64,000 bases of DNA from Bog-756 sp052143895 (GCA_052143895.1 JBKQRT010000296.1:1-64000), one strand, 5' to 3'; counted from the first letter of the stretch, positions 39,289 to 47,967 are shown. The notes: generated from the letters alone by a model not told the origin. Translations and numbers: made by a program.

Positions 39289-40887
39289 ATGATCGTCGGC
39301 TCCTCCCTTACCATCGAAATCGGTGACCGCACCCTGCTCCGCGACGCGTCGTTCGTGGTGGGGGCGGGTGAGAAGGTCGGCCTGGTGGGCCGCAACGGCT
39401 CCGGCAAGTCGACGTTCATCTCGGTGGTGATCGACGAGCCCGGTCGCAATGTGCGCTCGACCGGCAAGGCCGCCATCCGCGGCACCTACGGGTACCTGCC
39501 GCAGGCTCCGGTCCCGAAGGGCCTCGGGCTCGAGGCCAACGGGTTCTCCCACGTCCTGTCGGGCCGGGGGCTCGACGTGCTGGACGACGCGCTCAACAAG
39601 GCCCGGACTCAGATGTCCAAGGATCCATCCACGGAGAACATCGAGCTGTTCTCCGATCTCGAGGAGCAGTTCCGCGAGAATGGCGGCTACGAGGCCGAGT
39701 CGACCATGGCCAGGCTGGCCGACGGGCTCGGACTCCGCCAGGAGCTCCTGCTCGAGGACATCGAGCGCCTCTCGGGCGGCCAGCGCCGCCGGGTGGATCT
39801 CATCCGCATCCTCTTCCAGGGTCCCGACACCATGATCCTGGACGAGCCCACCAACCATCTCGACCTGCCGTCCAAGCGGTGGCTGATGGACGAGCTCGAG
39901 CGGTTCCCGGGCGCCATCCTCGTCGTCTCCCACGACCTCAAGCTGCTCGACCGCTCGATCAACAAGGTCCTTCATCTCGCCGACAGCCGGCTCCACGAGT
40001 TCAAGGGCACCTACTCGTCGTACATGGTGCAGCTCGAGGCAGACCAGAGCCAGCGCGAGCGGGCTGCACAGCTGGAGGGCCGCGAGATCAGGCGCCTTTC
40101 CACCCTGGCCGATTCCATGCGGGGCAGCACCAACCGGCGTGCCCGCATCGCCAAGTCCATCGACAAGCGGGTCGAGCGCCTCGAATCGTCGAAGACCGAG
40201 GTCCAGAAGCGGGAGCGGAAGAGCTCGTTCCGGCTGCCGACCCCGCAACGCTCCGGCGAAGTGCCCCTTCGCAGCACCGGCCTCAGCGTGCGCTACGGCG
40301 AGAACGTCGTGCTGCGCTCGGTCGACTTCCACTGCCGGCGGGGCGACCGGGTGGTGATCATCGGGCGCAACGGCGCGGGCAAGTCCAGCCTGCTGCGCTG
40401 CCTCGCCGGCGTGCAGGAACCCTCGGGTGGTCGGGTGGACCTCGGGGCGAACGTCACCGTCGGCTACTTCGCCCAGGAGCACGAGCAGGTGGATCTGGAG
40501 GTGACCGTGCTCGAGAACATCGATGACACCATCCTGGCGCAGGAGACGGAGCGGCGGGCACTGCTCGGCATGTTCGGGATCGCCGGCAAGGCCGCGCACC
40601 AGATGCCACGGAGCCTGTCCGGCGGCGAGCGGGCCAAGCTGGGCCTGGCCATGCTGGCGGCGGGACGGGCGAACGTGCTCCTGCTCGACGAGCCCACCAA
40701 CAACCTCGACCCGTCCTCCATCGAGGCGGTCGGAACCATGCTGAGCCAGTGGCCCGGGACCATCGTCGTGGTGAGCCACGACCGGACGTTCGTCCAGGCC
40801 CTCGAGCCCACCCACAGCCTCACGTTGCCGGATGAGATCTTCGCCCACTGGGACGACGCCGAACTCGATCTCGTCGAGATGAAGTAG
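39289..40887 (+). CDS. ABC-F family ATPase
   Basis: This 532-residue soluble protein has two ABC cassettes and no membrane domain, the ABC-F plan of ribosome-associated ATPases (translation factors or antibiotic-protection proteins). Cassette 1: VGLVGRNGSGKSTF, signature RLSGGQRRRVDL, Walker B MILDEPTNHLD. Cassette 2: VIIGRNGAGKSSL, signature SLSGGERAKLGL, Walker B LLLDEPTNNLD. The interdomain linker (about residues 245-325) is charged and helical, as expected for the P-site-tRNA-interaction motif. The C-terminus is short. Whether it protects against a drug cannot be read from sequence. Confidence 0.9.
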   Translation: MIVGSSLTIEIGDRTLLRDASFVVGAGEKVGLVGRNGSGKSTFISVVIDEPGRNVRSTGKAAIRGTYGYLPQAPVPKGLGLEANGFSHVLSGRGLDVLDDALNKARTQMSKDPSTENIELFSDLEEQFRENGGYEAESTMARLADGLGLRQELLLEDIERLSGGQRRRVDLIRILFQGPDTMILDEPTNHLDLPSKRWLMDELERFPGAILVVSHDLKLLDRSINKVLHLADSRLHEFKGTYSSYMVQLEADQSQRERAAQLEGREIRRLSTLADSMRGSTNRRARIAKSIDKRVERLESSKTEVQKRERKSSFRLPTPQRSGEVPLRSTGLSVRYGENVVLRSVDFHCRRGDRVVIIGRNGAGKSSLLRCLAGVQEPSGGRVDLGANVTVGYFAQEHEQVDLEVTVLENIDDTILAQETERRALLGMFGIAGKAAHQMPRSLSGGERAKLGLAMLAAGRANVLLLDEPTNNLDPSSIEAVGTMLSQWPGTIVVVSHDRTFVQALEPTHSLTLPDEIFAHWDDAELDLVEMK

Positions 40888-40950
40888 GCACGGCGGACCA
40901 CCCGTGGCACGATCCGCAGCGGTGGACGCCCGTCGTGGTCGGCACCGGGC

Positions 40951-41292
40951 TCAGTTGCGGACCCGCGGCCAGATGACGGCGGCGATGTAGGCGAGGCCAC
41001 CGACCGCTGCGATCCAGTCATCGGGGCCGCCACTCCCCCCATTGGCGACGTCGACGACGTAGCCGACGAGCACCGCGACGATCATCGCCAGGGCGGTGGA
41101 GGCCGTGGCCTGCAGGCCGATCCCGGCGATCCGTTCGTCGCGACGGTCGAGCAGACCCTTGATGGTCTCGCTGCGACGCCCCAGGACCACCGCGAGCGTG
41201 CTGAACACGGCCATGACCACGAACCCGCCGCTGCCCTCGCCCACCCTCCGGCCGACGGAGAAGCCGATGAGATACACGATCCCGATCAGCAC
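40951..41292 (-). CDS. small membrane protein paired with an XRE regulator
   Basis: This 113-residue protein has about four transmembrane segments: LIGIVYLIGFSVG, GGFVVMAVFSTLAVVLG, ATASTALAMIVAVLVGYVV and WIAAVGGLAYIAAVIW. The charged loop RRSETIKGLLDRRDERIAG between helices two and three resembles the DUF2178-like membrane proteins that sit beside short XRE regulators in bacteria and archaea. It lies 31 bases after the XRE gene and is probably co-transcribed. Start is a GTG at 41292; the frame is closed by a TAG nine codons upstream. Function unknown. Confidence 0.68.
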   Translation of the reverse strand: MLIGIVYLIGFSVGRRVGEGSGGFVVMAVFSTLAVVLGRRSETIKGLLDRRDERIAGIGLQATASTALAMIVAVLVGYVVDVANGGSGGPDDWIAAVGGLAYIAAVIWPRVRN

Positions 41293-41323
41293 GCCGACGA
41301 TGGATGTGACGCACTAGGGATCC

Positions 41324-41521
41324 CTAATGGTCGTCCGCATGGAAGACCTCCTCAACCGTTGTCCCGAAGAACTGGGAGATGGCGATGGCCGGTCCGAGGG
41401 CGGGGGTGTAACGACCGGTCTCGATGGAGTTGACGGTCTGACCCGAGACCTGGAGCTCGTGGGCGAGCTCGGCCTGCGAGAGGCCCTTACCGGCCTGGCG
41501 CGCCCTCACCTCGTTCCGCAC
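41324..41521 (-). CDS. short XRE/Cro-CI-type transcriptional regulator
   Basis: This 65-residue protein is a single helix-turn-helix domain: VRARQAGKGLSQAELAHELQ, VSGQTVNSIETGRYTPAL and a closing AIAISQFFGTTVEEVFH. It matches the compact YozG/XRE regulators that precede small membrane proteins. The GTG at 41521 is the only practical start. It probably controls itself and the membrane protein gene downstream. No convincing inverted repeat was found in its upstream region. Confidence 0.85.
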   Translation of the reverse strand: MRNEVRARQAGKGLSQAELAHELQVSGQTVNSIETGRYTPALGPAIAISQFFGTTVEEVFHADDH

Positions 41522-41774
41522 GACCCGCCGCCGATGTAAAGCTCACTTGTCATCGCCCTCATCGTGCGCTTCGAGCGATGCCGTGCCGAGCGAACGTGTC
41601 ATGCCGCACGCGGGCGATCCGGCTGCCACGACGGGGGAGCCGACTCCGCGTGGTGTCGGCGTTCCCGAGGTCGGCACCGGCCCGAGCGGCATCGCGTCTA
41701 CCCACCCCGTGCGGACGATGGCAGGGGCGTCGTCGACGCACCCCTCGACGATGCTCGAGGTGCGCGCCGCCCGG

Positions 41775-42782
41775 TCAGGGGGCGGCCCGGGACGGCCGCC
41801 CGTTGCCGCTGACCGCGGCGTCGTCGGTCCCGCCGACGTCCTTCATCGCGTCCACCAGCACCTGCGCAGCCCCCACCAACCCGGCCGCCTCGTAGGGCAC
41901 GACCACCTTCGAGTTGGGCGCGGTGGCGAGGGCCTGGAGCGCCCGCAGCTGCATGATGGCCAGCGTGTTGGCCTTGATGACCGACGTGTCGATGGCGTTG
42001 AGGGCCAGGGACTCCCCCTCGCCCCGCAGCTCGGTGGCCCGCTTCTCGCCGTCGGCTCGCAGCTCGAGCGCCTGCTTCTGCGCCTCGGCGGCGAGGATGG
42101 CCGCCTGCTTCTGGCCCTCGGCCTCCAGGACCGCTGCCTGCTTGCGGCCCTGGGCGCTGTTGATGGCCGCCTGCTGCTCGCCTTCGGACTTCAAGATGGC
42201 GGCCCGCTTGTGCTGCTCGGCCTCCTTCTGCTCGGACATCGCCTGCAGCACGTTGGTCGGCGGGGTGATGTCGAGGATCTCGATGCGGTTGAGACGGACC
42301 CCCCACTTGAGGGTGGCCTCGGCCATGTGGTCCTGCATCTTCGAGTTGATGGTCTCCCGCTCCGAGAGGGACTCGTCGAGGGTCAGCTCGCCGAACACGG
42401 CGCGCAACGCGGTCCTGGCCATCTGGTCGATGGCGAGCCCGAAGTCGTTGACCTCGAACAGGGCCAGCTTCACGTCGGTCACCTGGCAGAAGATGGTCGC
42501 GCTGACCCACAGCGACACGTTGTCCTTGGTGATCACCGCCTGCTGATCGCCCGTCCGGGGGAACTCGCGGATGTCCACCTTGTCCATCCGGTCGGCGAGC
42601 GGCATGAGCACGTGCAGCCCCGGCTGGTGGATGGTCCGGAACTCACCGAACCGCTTGACCACCCCGACGCAGCCCTGCTGCACCACTTTGAGACACGACT
42701 TGAGGAACACCACGATGAAGGCGAAGATGGCCACGGCCACCACCACCACACCGACCTCCGTACCGACGCCACCGATGATCAT
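41775..42782 (-). CDS. SPFH/stomatin-like membrane protein
   Basis: This 335-residue protein has one N-terminal transmembrane helix (VGVVVVAVAIFAFIVVFLK), then the SPFH domain: GCVGVVKRFGEFRTIHQPGL, RMDKVDIREFPRTG and TKDNVSLWVSATIFCQV. RTALRAVFGELTLDE and WGVRLNRIEILDITPP complete the fold. An Ala/Glu/Gln-rich coiled coil of about 90 residues follows (KSEGEQQAAINSAQG, EAEGQKQAAILAAEA), then a basic tail. Such proteins form large rings on the membrane. AGGAGGTGG precedes the ATG. A small NfeD-like gene lies upstream, the usual partner. Confidence 0.9.
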   Translation of the reverse strand: MIIGGVGTEVGVVVVAVAIFAFIVVFLKSCLKVVQQGCVGVVKRFGEFRTIHQPGLHVLMPLADRMDKVDIREFPRTGDQQAVITKDNVSLWVSATIFCQVTDVKLALFEVNDFGLAIDQMARTALRAVFGELTLDESLSERETINSKMQDHMAEATLKWGVRLNRIEILDITPPTNVLQAMSEQKEAEQHKRAAILKSEGEQQAAINSAQGRKQAAVLEAEGQKQAAILAAEAQKQALELRADGEKRATELRGEGESLALNAIDTSVIKANTLAIMQLRALQALATAPNSKVVVPYEAAGLVGAAQVLVDAMKDVGGTDDAAVSGNGRPSRAAP

Positions 42783-42866
42783 GGGGACCACCTCCTGCTC
42801 CCCACTGTAGGCACTCCGGGTCGCGCCCGCGCCTGCCGGACCGCCCGGCGCGGCGGTCGACAGCGG

Positions 42867-43079
42867 TCAGGCGTCGCTGGTCGGGTAGACGACGAGCAGT
42901 CCGCGTTCGACGTCGGCGACGACGACGGTCGTACCAGGGGCGATGGTCGTCCCGGGAAACAGGGACACCGCGTACCACTCCTCGCCGCGGGAGAACACCG
43001 ATCCTGGCTGGTGCGGATCGGACACCGCCTTCTTCACCACCGCCGTCTCGCCGATCATGCCCGAGACACCGTTCAACAT
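42867..43079 (-). CDS. NfeD-like OB-fold protein without membrane domain
   Basis: This 70-residue protein is the C-terminal OB-type barrel of NfeD: LNGVSGMIGETAVVKKAV, GSVFSRGEEWYAVSLFPG, and TVVVADVERGLLVVYPT. Canonical NfeD partners of stomatins carry transmembrane helices before this domain; none can be found here. The frame extends upstream to 43304 but gives an Arg-rich stretch that overlaps the divergent gene, so I prefer the ATG at 43079 with CGGAG before it. It lies 84 bases before the SPFH gene on the same strand. Confidence 0.7.
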   Translation of the reverse strand: MLNGVSGMIGETAVVKKAVSDPHQPGSVFSRGEEWYAVSLFPGTTIAPGTTVVVADVERGLLVVYPTSDA

Positions 43080-43234
43080 CTCCGACTCCGTTCCCGACCC
43101 CGGCCCCACACTGACGGGGTCGAGCGTTGTGCTCCTGGTCCGCACTATACGGCGTCCGCCCGCCACATCAGCTCGGCCCCCGGCTTCCTGAGGTTCGGTC
43201 GCCTGCCGGGGCGCCCGCGCCCGGTGGTTCGGGA

Positions 43235-43240
43235 TACGGT
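43235..43240 (+). promoter_or_regulatory. leaderless-type -10 hexamer (TACGGT)
   Basis: TACGGT ends five bases before the ATG at 43246. Confidence 0.42.
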
Positions 43241-43245
43241 GCGCC

Positions 43246-44130
43246 ATGACCACCCCACCGGCGCGCACGGTCTCACCGCTCACCGCACGCAAGACCTGGC
43301 GCACGCTCGAACCGCTCCACGGGATGATCTACTTCGCCCCCGAGGCCCCGGCCTCGTACGCCCGGCTGGGCATCGCACCCGAGGCCGGCTACTTCGCCTC
43401 CCGCGCTGCGGCCATGGGTCCGGTCGGCGCCGACGTGGTGATCGCCACGTTCTACAACTTCGCTCCCGAGCTGGTCCGGGCGGCCATCCCCGCTGCGTGG
43501 TCGGCGGCGGCGCCGGCGGACGTGCTGGCCGGTCGGCTCGAGGCCGCGGACGGTGCCCTGCGCCGGATGCTCGGCGAGGGCGTGGACTCCCCCGAGATGG
43601 CCCGGGCCGCCGACCTCGCCCGACGGGCCGCCGAGCGGGCCGCCGGGCGTCCCGAGGGCCGGCCGCTGTTCGCCGCCCACGCCGGTCTCGAGTGGCCGGG
43701 GGCCGCCCATCTGGTGCTCTGGCATGCCCAGACCCAGCTGCGCGAATTCCGGGGCGACGGCCACATCGCCGCCCTGGTCGTGCACGATCTCGATCCGGTC
43801 GAGGCGCTGGCCCTGCACCTGGCCACGGGCGAGGTGTCCGAGGCATTCCTCACCGGGACCCGGGGATGGTCGGACGAGGCGTGGGGTGCCGGCGTGGCCC
43901 GCCTGCACGACCGTGGCCTGGTCGACGGGGTCACGCCCACCCCCGAGCACCCGGCGACGCTCAAGCTCACCGCGGCAGGTGGTTCGCTGCGCCAGGAGAT
44001 CGAGGACCAGACCGACCGGTTGGCGGTCGTGGCCTACGAAGCCCTCGGCGACGACGTCTGCGGCGAGCTCCGCGCCCTGGCCCGGCCCTTCAGCCGCGCC
44101 GTGGTCGACGCCGCCGGGTTCGGTGCCTGA
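43246..44130 (+). CDS. SCO6745-like helix-turn-helix family protein
   Basis: This 294-residue helical protein resembles the actinobacterial SCO6745 family, often labelled MarR-like. The N-terminal half contains LTARKTWRTLEPLHGMIYFA, AGYFASRAAAMGPVGADVV and ATFYNFAPELVRAAIPAAW. The second half has HLVLWHAQTQLREFRGDGHI and a winged-helix-like end: WSDEAWGAGVARLHDRGLVD followed by LTAAGGSLRQEIEDQTDRLA. The family is widespread and poorly characterised, and DNA binding is assumed only from the C-terminal fold. It is convergent with bioD and divergent from the NfeD/SPFH pair. Confidence 0.75.
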   Translation: MTTPPARTVSPLTARKTWRTLEPLHGMIYFAPEAPASYARLGIAPEAGYFASRAAAMGPVGADVVIATFYNFAPELVRAAIPAAWSAAAPADVLAGRLEAADGALRRMLGEGVDSPEMARAADLARRAAERAAGRPEGRPLFAAHAGLEWPGAAHLVLWHAQTQLREFRGDGHIAALVVHDLDPVEALALHLATGEVSEAFLTGTRGWSDEAWGAGVARLHDRGLVDGVTPTPEHPATLKLTAAGGSLRQEIEDQTDRLAVVAYEALGDDVCGELRALARPFSRAVVDAAGFGA

Positions 44131-44152
44131 CGTGCGGCCGCACCTCCCGCCG

Positions 44153-44839
44153 TCACCCGCCGGTCACCAGGTCGGCGAGGCGGGTCTCCTCCCCGGGTAG
44201 GGTCACCACCGTGTAGCCGGAGCGCTCGGCCAACCACTGGCGGTTCCGCCGGTGGATGTCGTGGTGGGCGTCGAACCGGTCGAGGACCACCACCGTCGGC
44301 ACGGCGCCGAGTGCCTCGTTGGTCTGGGAGAGCGCGTCCATCGAGAGCCGCACCGCGTTGATGGTGCCGAGACCGGCGTCGGCCACCAGCACCACCACGT
44401 CGGGGGCCAGGGCCAGGGCCATGTCGGTGGCGTCCCCGTCGGCGGCTTGGGGCGAACGCACCCCACCGGCCATCTCGACTACGCCCACCTGCACGGGCCC
44501 CGCGGGCCAGCTCATCTCCGCGACCAGATCGGCCACGGTGAACGGCGGCTGACCGAGTGCCTCGGCGGCCATCGGCGGGGCCATGGCCCGGTGGTAGGAG
44601 CGGAACGAGTGGCAGACCGCACCGGGATGCTCGCCGGAGGCCGCACCCAGCGCCTCGGCATCCGTCGGTCCGCCGAGCCGTGCGCCCTCCGAATCGATGT
44701 CGAACGACTGGGCCGGTTTGCGGGCGGCCACCGTCAGGCCCCGGTCGCGGAGCTCGCGGAGCAGGCGCCCGGACACCCAGGTCTTGCCCACCTCGGTCCC
44801 GGTGCCGCACACCAGCACCAGCCGTTCAGGACGCGACAC
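44153..44839 (-). CDS. bioD: dethiobiotin synthetase
   Basis: This 228-residue P-loop ATPase forms the ureido ring of dethiobiotin from diaminopelargonic acid, CO2 and ATP. Motifs: LVLVCGTGTEVGKTWVSGRL (P-loop), AARKPAQSFD, the VGVVEMAGGVRSPQA stretch in place of the common EGAGG, and VVLVADAGLGTINAV. The GTG at 44839 overlaps the end of bioF by 14 bases, so the two genes share sequence in different frames. It is the last gene of bioA-bioF-bioD. Confidence 0.87.
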   Translation of the reverse strand: MSRPERLVLVCGTGTEVGKTWVSGRLLRELRDRGLTVAARKPAQSFDIDSEGARLGGPTDAEALGAASGEHPGAVCHSFRSYHRAMAPPMAAEALGQPPFTVADLVAEMSWPAGPVQVGVVEMAGGVRSPQAADGDATDMALALAPDVVVLVADAGLGTINAVRLSMDALSQTNEALGAVPTVVVLDRFDAHHDIHRRNRQWLAERSGYTVVTLPGEETRLADLVTGG

Positions 44840-46034
44840 GCCGACGGTCCACTCCGCGGACGGCCGGCGGCGCGCCGTGCCCGAGCGCCACGAGCCCCTG
44901 GACGAGCCGGTCGACCTGGTCGTCGGTGTGGGCAGCCGACAAGGTGATCCGCAGGCGAGAGGTGCCCGGGGCGACGGTCGGGGGACGGATCGCCGGCACC
45001 CACACACCGGCCGCCAGGAGATCGGACGAGGACCTGACGGCGTCGTCCTCGCCGCCGATGACCACGGGCACGATCGGCGACGGGTGCCCGGGCGGCAGCC
45101 CCACCACGGCCGTCACCCGGGCCACGTGGTCGCCCAGCCGCGCCCGCAGCTCCCGGCCCTCGCCGGAGCGGACGACGCCCACCGCGGCCAGGGCCGCCGC
45201 CGCGTCGGCCGGGGTCGGTGCCGTGGTGAAGATGTAGGGGCGGGCCCGGTTGACCAGCAGCTCCACGAAGCGTGCCGGCCCGGCCACGAACCCACCCAGC
45301 GAGCCGAGCGTCTTGGACAGGGTGCCGACTCGGAGGATGTCCGCGCCAAGGCCGGCCGCAGCTGCCGGCAGCTCGGGGCCGAGGACGGCATGGGCCTCGT
45401 CGAGGACCAGCAGGGCGCCGTGCCGGCCGGCCACCTCGACCAACCGGTCGAGGTCCACCGCGTCGCCGTCCATGGAGAACACCGTGTCGGACACGACAAT
45501 CGGGCGGCCGACCGAACCGGCCAGTGCGGCGTCGAGGCGGTCGAGGTCCAGGTGGGGGTAGACGGTCACCCGGGCGCGCGCCATGCGGCACCCGTCGATG
45601 ATCGACGCGTGGTTGAGCTCGTCCGAGAACACCTCGGCGCCCTCGGTCCCGAAGACCGACAGCACGGCCAGGTTGGCGGCGAACCCGGTCGGCAGGACGA
45701 CCGCGCCCTCGCACTCCTTCCACGAGGCGAGGGCGTCCTCGAGCTCGGCGTGCACCGGCCGGGACCCGGTGACCAGGCGGGAGGCACCCGAGCCGGCACC
45801 CCACCGGTCGAGCGCCCGGTGGGCGGCGGCCACCACGTCGGGGTGCGACGAGAGGCCCAGGTAGTCGTTGGAGGCGAACGACACGACCGGCGAGAGACCA
45901 CCGGCAGCCCCCTCGAGCAGCCCCACCGGCCCGGCGGCGTCGAACGTGCGCGGTCGGCGCCACTGCCCGGCCGCCTCTACCACCCGGCACGACTCATCGG
46001 CCCACGCCGCCCATCCGAGGCCGGCGCCGGTCAC
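44826..46034 (-). CDS. bioF: 8-amino-7-oxononanoate synthase
   Basis: This 402-residue PLP enzyme of the alpha-oxoamine synthase family joins pimeloyl-thioester and alanine. Landmarks: VSFASNDYLGLSSHPDVVAA, GSGASRLVTGSRPVHAELED, SDELNHASIIDGCRMA, VLDEAHAVLGPE with the cofactor aspartate, and the PLP lysine in VGTLSKTLGSLGGFVAG. The C-terminal SRLRITLSAAHTDDQVDRLV is typical. The GTG at 46034 overlaps the bioA stop. It is the middle gene of the operon. Confidence 0.92.
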   Translation of the reverse strand: MTGAGLGWAAWADESCRVVEAAGQWRRPRTFDAAGPVGLLEGAAGGLSPVVSFASNDYLGLSSHPDVVAAAHRALDRWGAGSGASRLVTGSRPVHAELEDALASWKECEGAVVLPTGFAANLAVLSVFGTEGAEVFSDELNHASIIDGCRMARARVTVYPHLDLDRLDAALAGSVGRPIVVSDTVFSMDGDAVDLDRLVEVAGRHGALLVLDEAHAVLGPELPAAAAGLGADILRVGTLSKTLGSLGGFVAGPARFVELLVNRARPYIFTTAPTPADAAAALAAVGVVRSGEGRELRARLGDHVARVTAVVGLPPGHPSPIVPVVIGGEDDAVRSSSDLLAAGVWVPAIRPPTVAPGTSRLRITLSAAHTDDQVDRLVQGLVALGHGAPPAVRGVDRRRVAS

Positions 46035-47365
46035 CGTCGGTCCTCGTCCACCACCGCGTCGATCGAGGCGGCGAGCACGTCGACGATCCGGTCCACCTCG
46101 TCGGGGGTGGTGGTCAGTGGTGGCATGAGCACCACCACGTCACCCAGTGGGCGGAGCAGGACCCCGCGCCGGACGGCACCGGCGCACACCCGCCGCCCCC
46201 AGCGCTCCGAACCGGCCGGCGGGGACAGCTCGACGCCGGCCATCAGGCCGCGCTGGCGTACCTCCCCGACGCCGGGCCGGCCCGCCACCGTGTCCGCCAG
46301 GCGGCGCGCCAGCCGGTCGGCGGCGGCCCTGACCGTCGTCAGCACGTCCCACTCCTCGATGAGCTGGAGATGGCGCAGGGCCACGGCGCAGGCCAACGCG
46401 TTCCCCCCGTAAGAGTGGCCGTGGTAGAAGGTCTCCGCCCCGAGGTCGGGGCCGTCGAACGCCCGGAAGACCGCCCCGGAAGCCACCGTGGCCGACAGCG
46501 GGAGGTACCCGCCGGTGATGCCCTTGCCCAGGCATAGGATGTCCGGGCGGAAGTGCGGGCCGGCCCACTCCGAGGCGAACAGCTTCCCCGTACGCCCGAA
46601 CCCGGTGGCCACCTCGTCGCAGATCAGCAGGACCCCGTTCGACCGGCACGCGTGGCCCACCCGGGCCAGGTCGGCAGGTTCGGCGACGAGGATGCCCGAG
46701 GCCCCCTGGACCAGGGGTTCGATGACCACGGCGGCGAGGGAGTCGGCGTGCGCCTCGATGGCGCCGACCAGCTTGGTCGCCCAGTCGGGCGAGGCGTACC
46801 CGGGCGTGCGGACGACCGCGAACCGCAGCGGGTCGAAGATGGTGGTGCCGAACCCGCCGTCCCCGAGCGACAGGGCGCCCACCGTGTCGCCGTGGTATGC
46901 GCCCCCGAGCGCCAGGAACCGGTCGTGCCCGGTCTCGCCCCGGTTGATCCAGTACTGGAACGCCATCTTGAGCGCCTGCTCGACGGCAACCGCCCCGTCC
47001 GAGGCGAACATCACGTGGGGATGGTCCACCGGCGCCACCGCGGCCAGCGCCTCGGCGAACTCCACCGCCGCCCGGCTGCCGTTGCCGAGCAGCGTGGCGT
47101 GGGCCACCCGGCCCACCTGGTCCACGACGGCGGCGTCGAGCTCCGGGACGTGGTGGCCGAGCGTGGTGACCCACAGCGAGGAGATAGCGTCGAAGTAGCG
47201 CCGTCCCGCCACGTCGACGAGCTCCCGGCCCTCGGCGCGGTCGACGATGATCGGCGTGCTGTCCGGATAGGCGGCCATCTGGGTGAACCCGTGCCAGACG
47301 ACCGCCGCGTCCCGTACCACCCACGGGTCGGCAGCGGGCGCCGGACGCTGCGGCTCGGTCTCCAT
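46031..47365 (-). CDS. bioA: adenosylmethionine-8-amino-7-oxononanoate aminotransferase
   Basis: This 444-residue class III aminotransferase moves the amino group of SAM (usually) to KAPA, making diaminopelargonic acid. Evidence: ISSLWVTTLGHHVPELDAAV, FASDGAVAVEQALKMAFQYW, GAYHGDTVGALSLGDGGF, LLICDEVATGFGRTGKLFAS, the PLP lysine in LCLGKGITGGYLPLSATV, and FYHGHSYGGNALACAVAL. It opens the bioA-bioF-bioD operon. The 107-bp gap to divergent ribC holds an inverted repeat that could serve either gene. Confidence 0.93.
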   Translation of the reverse strand: METEPQRPAPAADPWVVRDAAVVWHGFTQMAAYPDSTPIIVDRAEGRELVDVAGRRYFDAISSLWVTTLGHHVPELDAAVVDQVGRVAHATLLGNGSRAAVEFAEALAAVAPVDHPHVMFASDGAVAVEQALKMAFQYWINRGETGHDRFLALGGAYHGDTVGALSLGDGGFGTTIFDPLRFAVVRTPGYASPDWATKLVGAIEAHADSLAAVVIEPLVQGASGILVAEPADLARVGHACRSNGVLLICDEVATGFGRTGKLFASEWAGPHFRPDILCLGKGITGGYLPLSATVASGAVFRAFDGPDLGAETFYHGHSYGGNALACAVALRHLQLIEEWDVLTTVRAAADRLARRLADTVAGRPGVGEVRQRGLMAGVELSPPAGSERWGRRVCAGAVRRGVLLRPLGDVVVLMPPLTTTPDEVDRIVDVLAASIDAVVDEDRR

Positions 47366-47395
47366 CGGGGAGAGTCTTGTCGACGGCGCGGGCCC

Positions 47396-47412
47396 GGTCG
47401 AACCGGTCGACC
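47396..47412. promoter_or_regulatory. inverted repeat between divergent bioA and ribC
   Basis: GGTCGA-ACCGG-TCGACC has 6-bp arms and overlaps a direct repeat of CCGGTCGA (47394-47401 and 47403-47410). Its position between divergent genes would suit an operator. In such GC-rich DNA a 6-bp inverted repeat can arise by chance. Confidence 0.3.
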
Positions 47413-47460
47413 GCCACCTCGGTGGGCCGACGCCCAGGCCAGGCGCCCGAGCCGGACCGG

Positions 47461-47466
47461 TAGGAT
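47461..47466 (+). promoter_or_regulatory. leaderless-type -10 hexamer (TAGGAT)
   Basis: TAGGAT ends six bases before the ATG of ribC at 47473, with no ribosome binding site. Confidence 0.55.
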
Positions 47467-47472
47467 GCGGCC

Positions 47473-47949
47473 ATGGACCGGATCGGGGTCGTCGACACCA
47501 TGTTCGCCCGCTACGACATGGGTGCCGAGGCCATCGACGAGCTGGAGGGTCAGCCGGGCTTCGGCACCGTGTTCGACCTGGTCCACCGGACGGTTCCCGG
47601 CTTCAAGGACCTAGCCGTCGAGTGCAAGCGGCTCATTGAGCGCGAGGGCTGTCTCATCGTGGTGGCCCTCGGCATGCCCGGCCGGGCGGCCATCGACCAG
47701 GTCTGCGCCCATGAGGCGTCCGAGGGCCTCATGCAGGCCCAGCTGATGACGTCGACCCACATCCTCGAGGTCTTCGTCCACGAGAACGAGGAAGACGACC
47801 CGGCCCGGCTGGCGGCGGTGTGCGTGGACCGGGCCCGCAAGCACGCCCGGAACGCCTACTGGATGCTCTACGAGCCCGAACAGCTCACCCGCCTGGCCGG
47901 CCGGGGGGTCCGCCAGGGCTATCAGGACGCCGGACCGCTGGCTGTCTGA
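47473..47949 (+). CDS. ribC: archaeal-type riboflavin synthase
   Basis: This 158-residue protein matches the archaeal riboflavin synthase (RibC) of methanogens along its full length, as I recall that family: IGVVDTMFARYDMGAEAIDE, RTVPGFKDLAVECKRLIEREG, VVALGMPGRAAIDQVCAHEA, LMQAQLMTSTHILEVFVHEN and LTRLAGRGVRQGYQDAGP. It should dismutate 6,7-dimethyl-8-ribityllumazine to riboflavin. The fold is related to lumazine synthase and unrelated to the usual bacterial RibE. No other rib genes are nearby. Base composition looks like the neighbours, so any transfer is old. Confidence 0.93.
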   Translation: MDRIGVVDTMFARYDMGAEAIDELEGQPGFGTVFDLVHRTVPGFKDLAVECKRLIEREGCLIVVALGMPGRAAIDQVCAHEASEGLMQAQLMTSTHILEVFVHENEEDDPARLAAVCVDRARKHARNAYWMLYEPEQLTRLAGRGVRQGYQDAGPLAV

Positions 47950-47967
47950 CGGCGCGCTCCCGAGCGG

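Noticed and set aside
39289..40887. ABC-F protein as a definite antibiotic-resistance gene
   Set aside because: ABC-F proteins also act as general translation factors; no resistance or biosynthesis genes are adjacent, so only the family was called.
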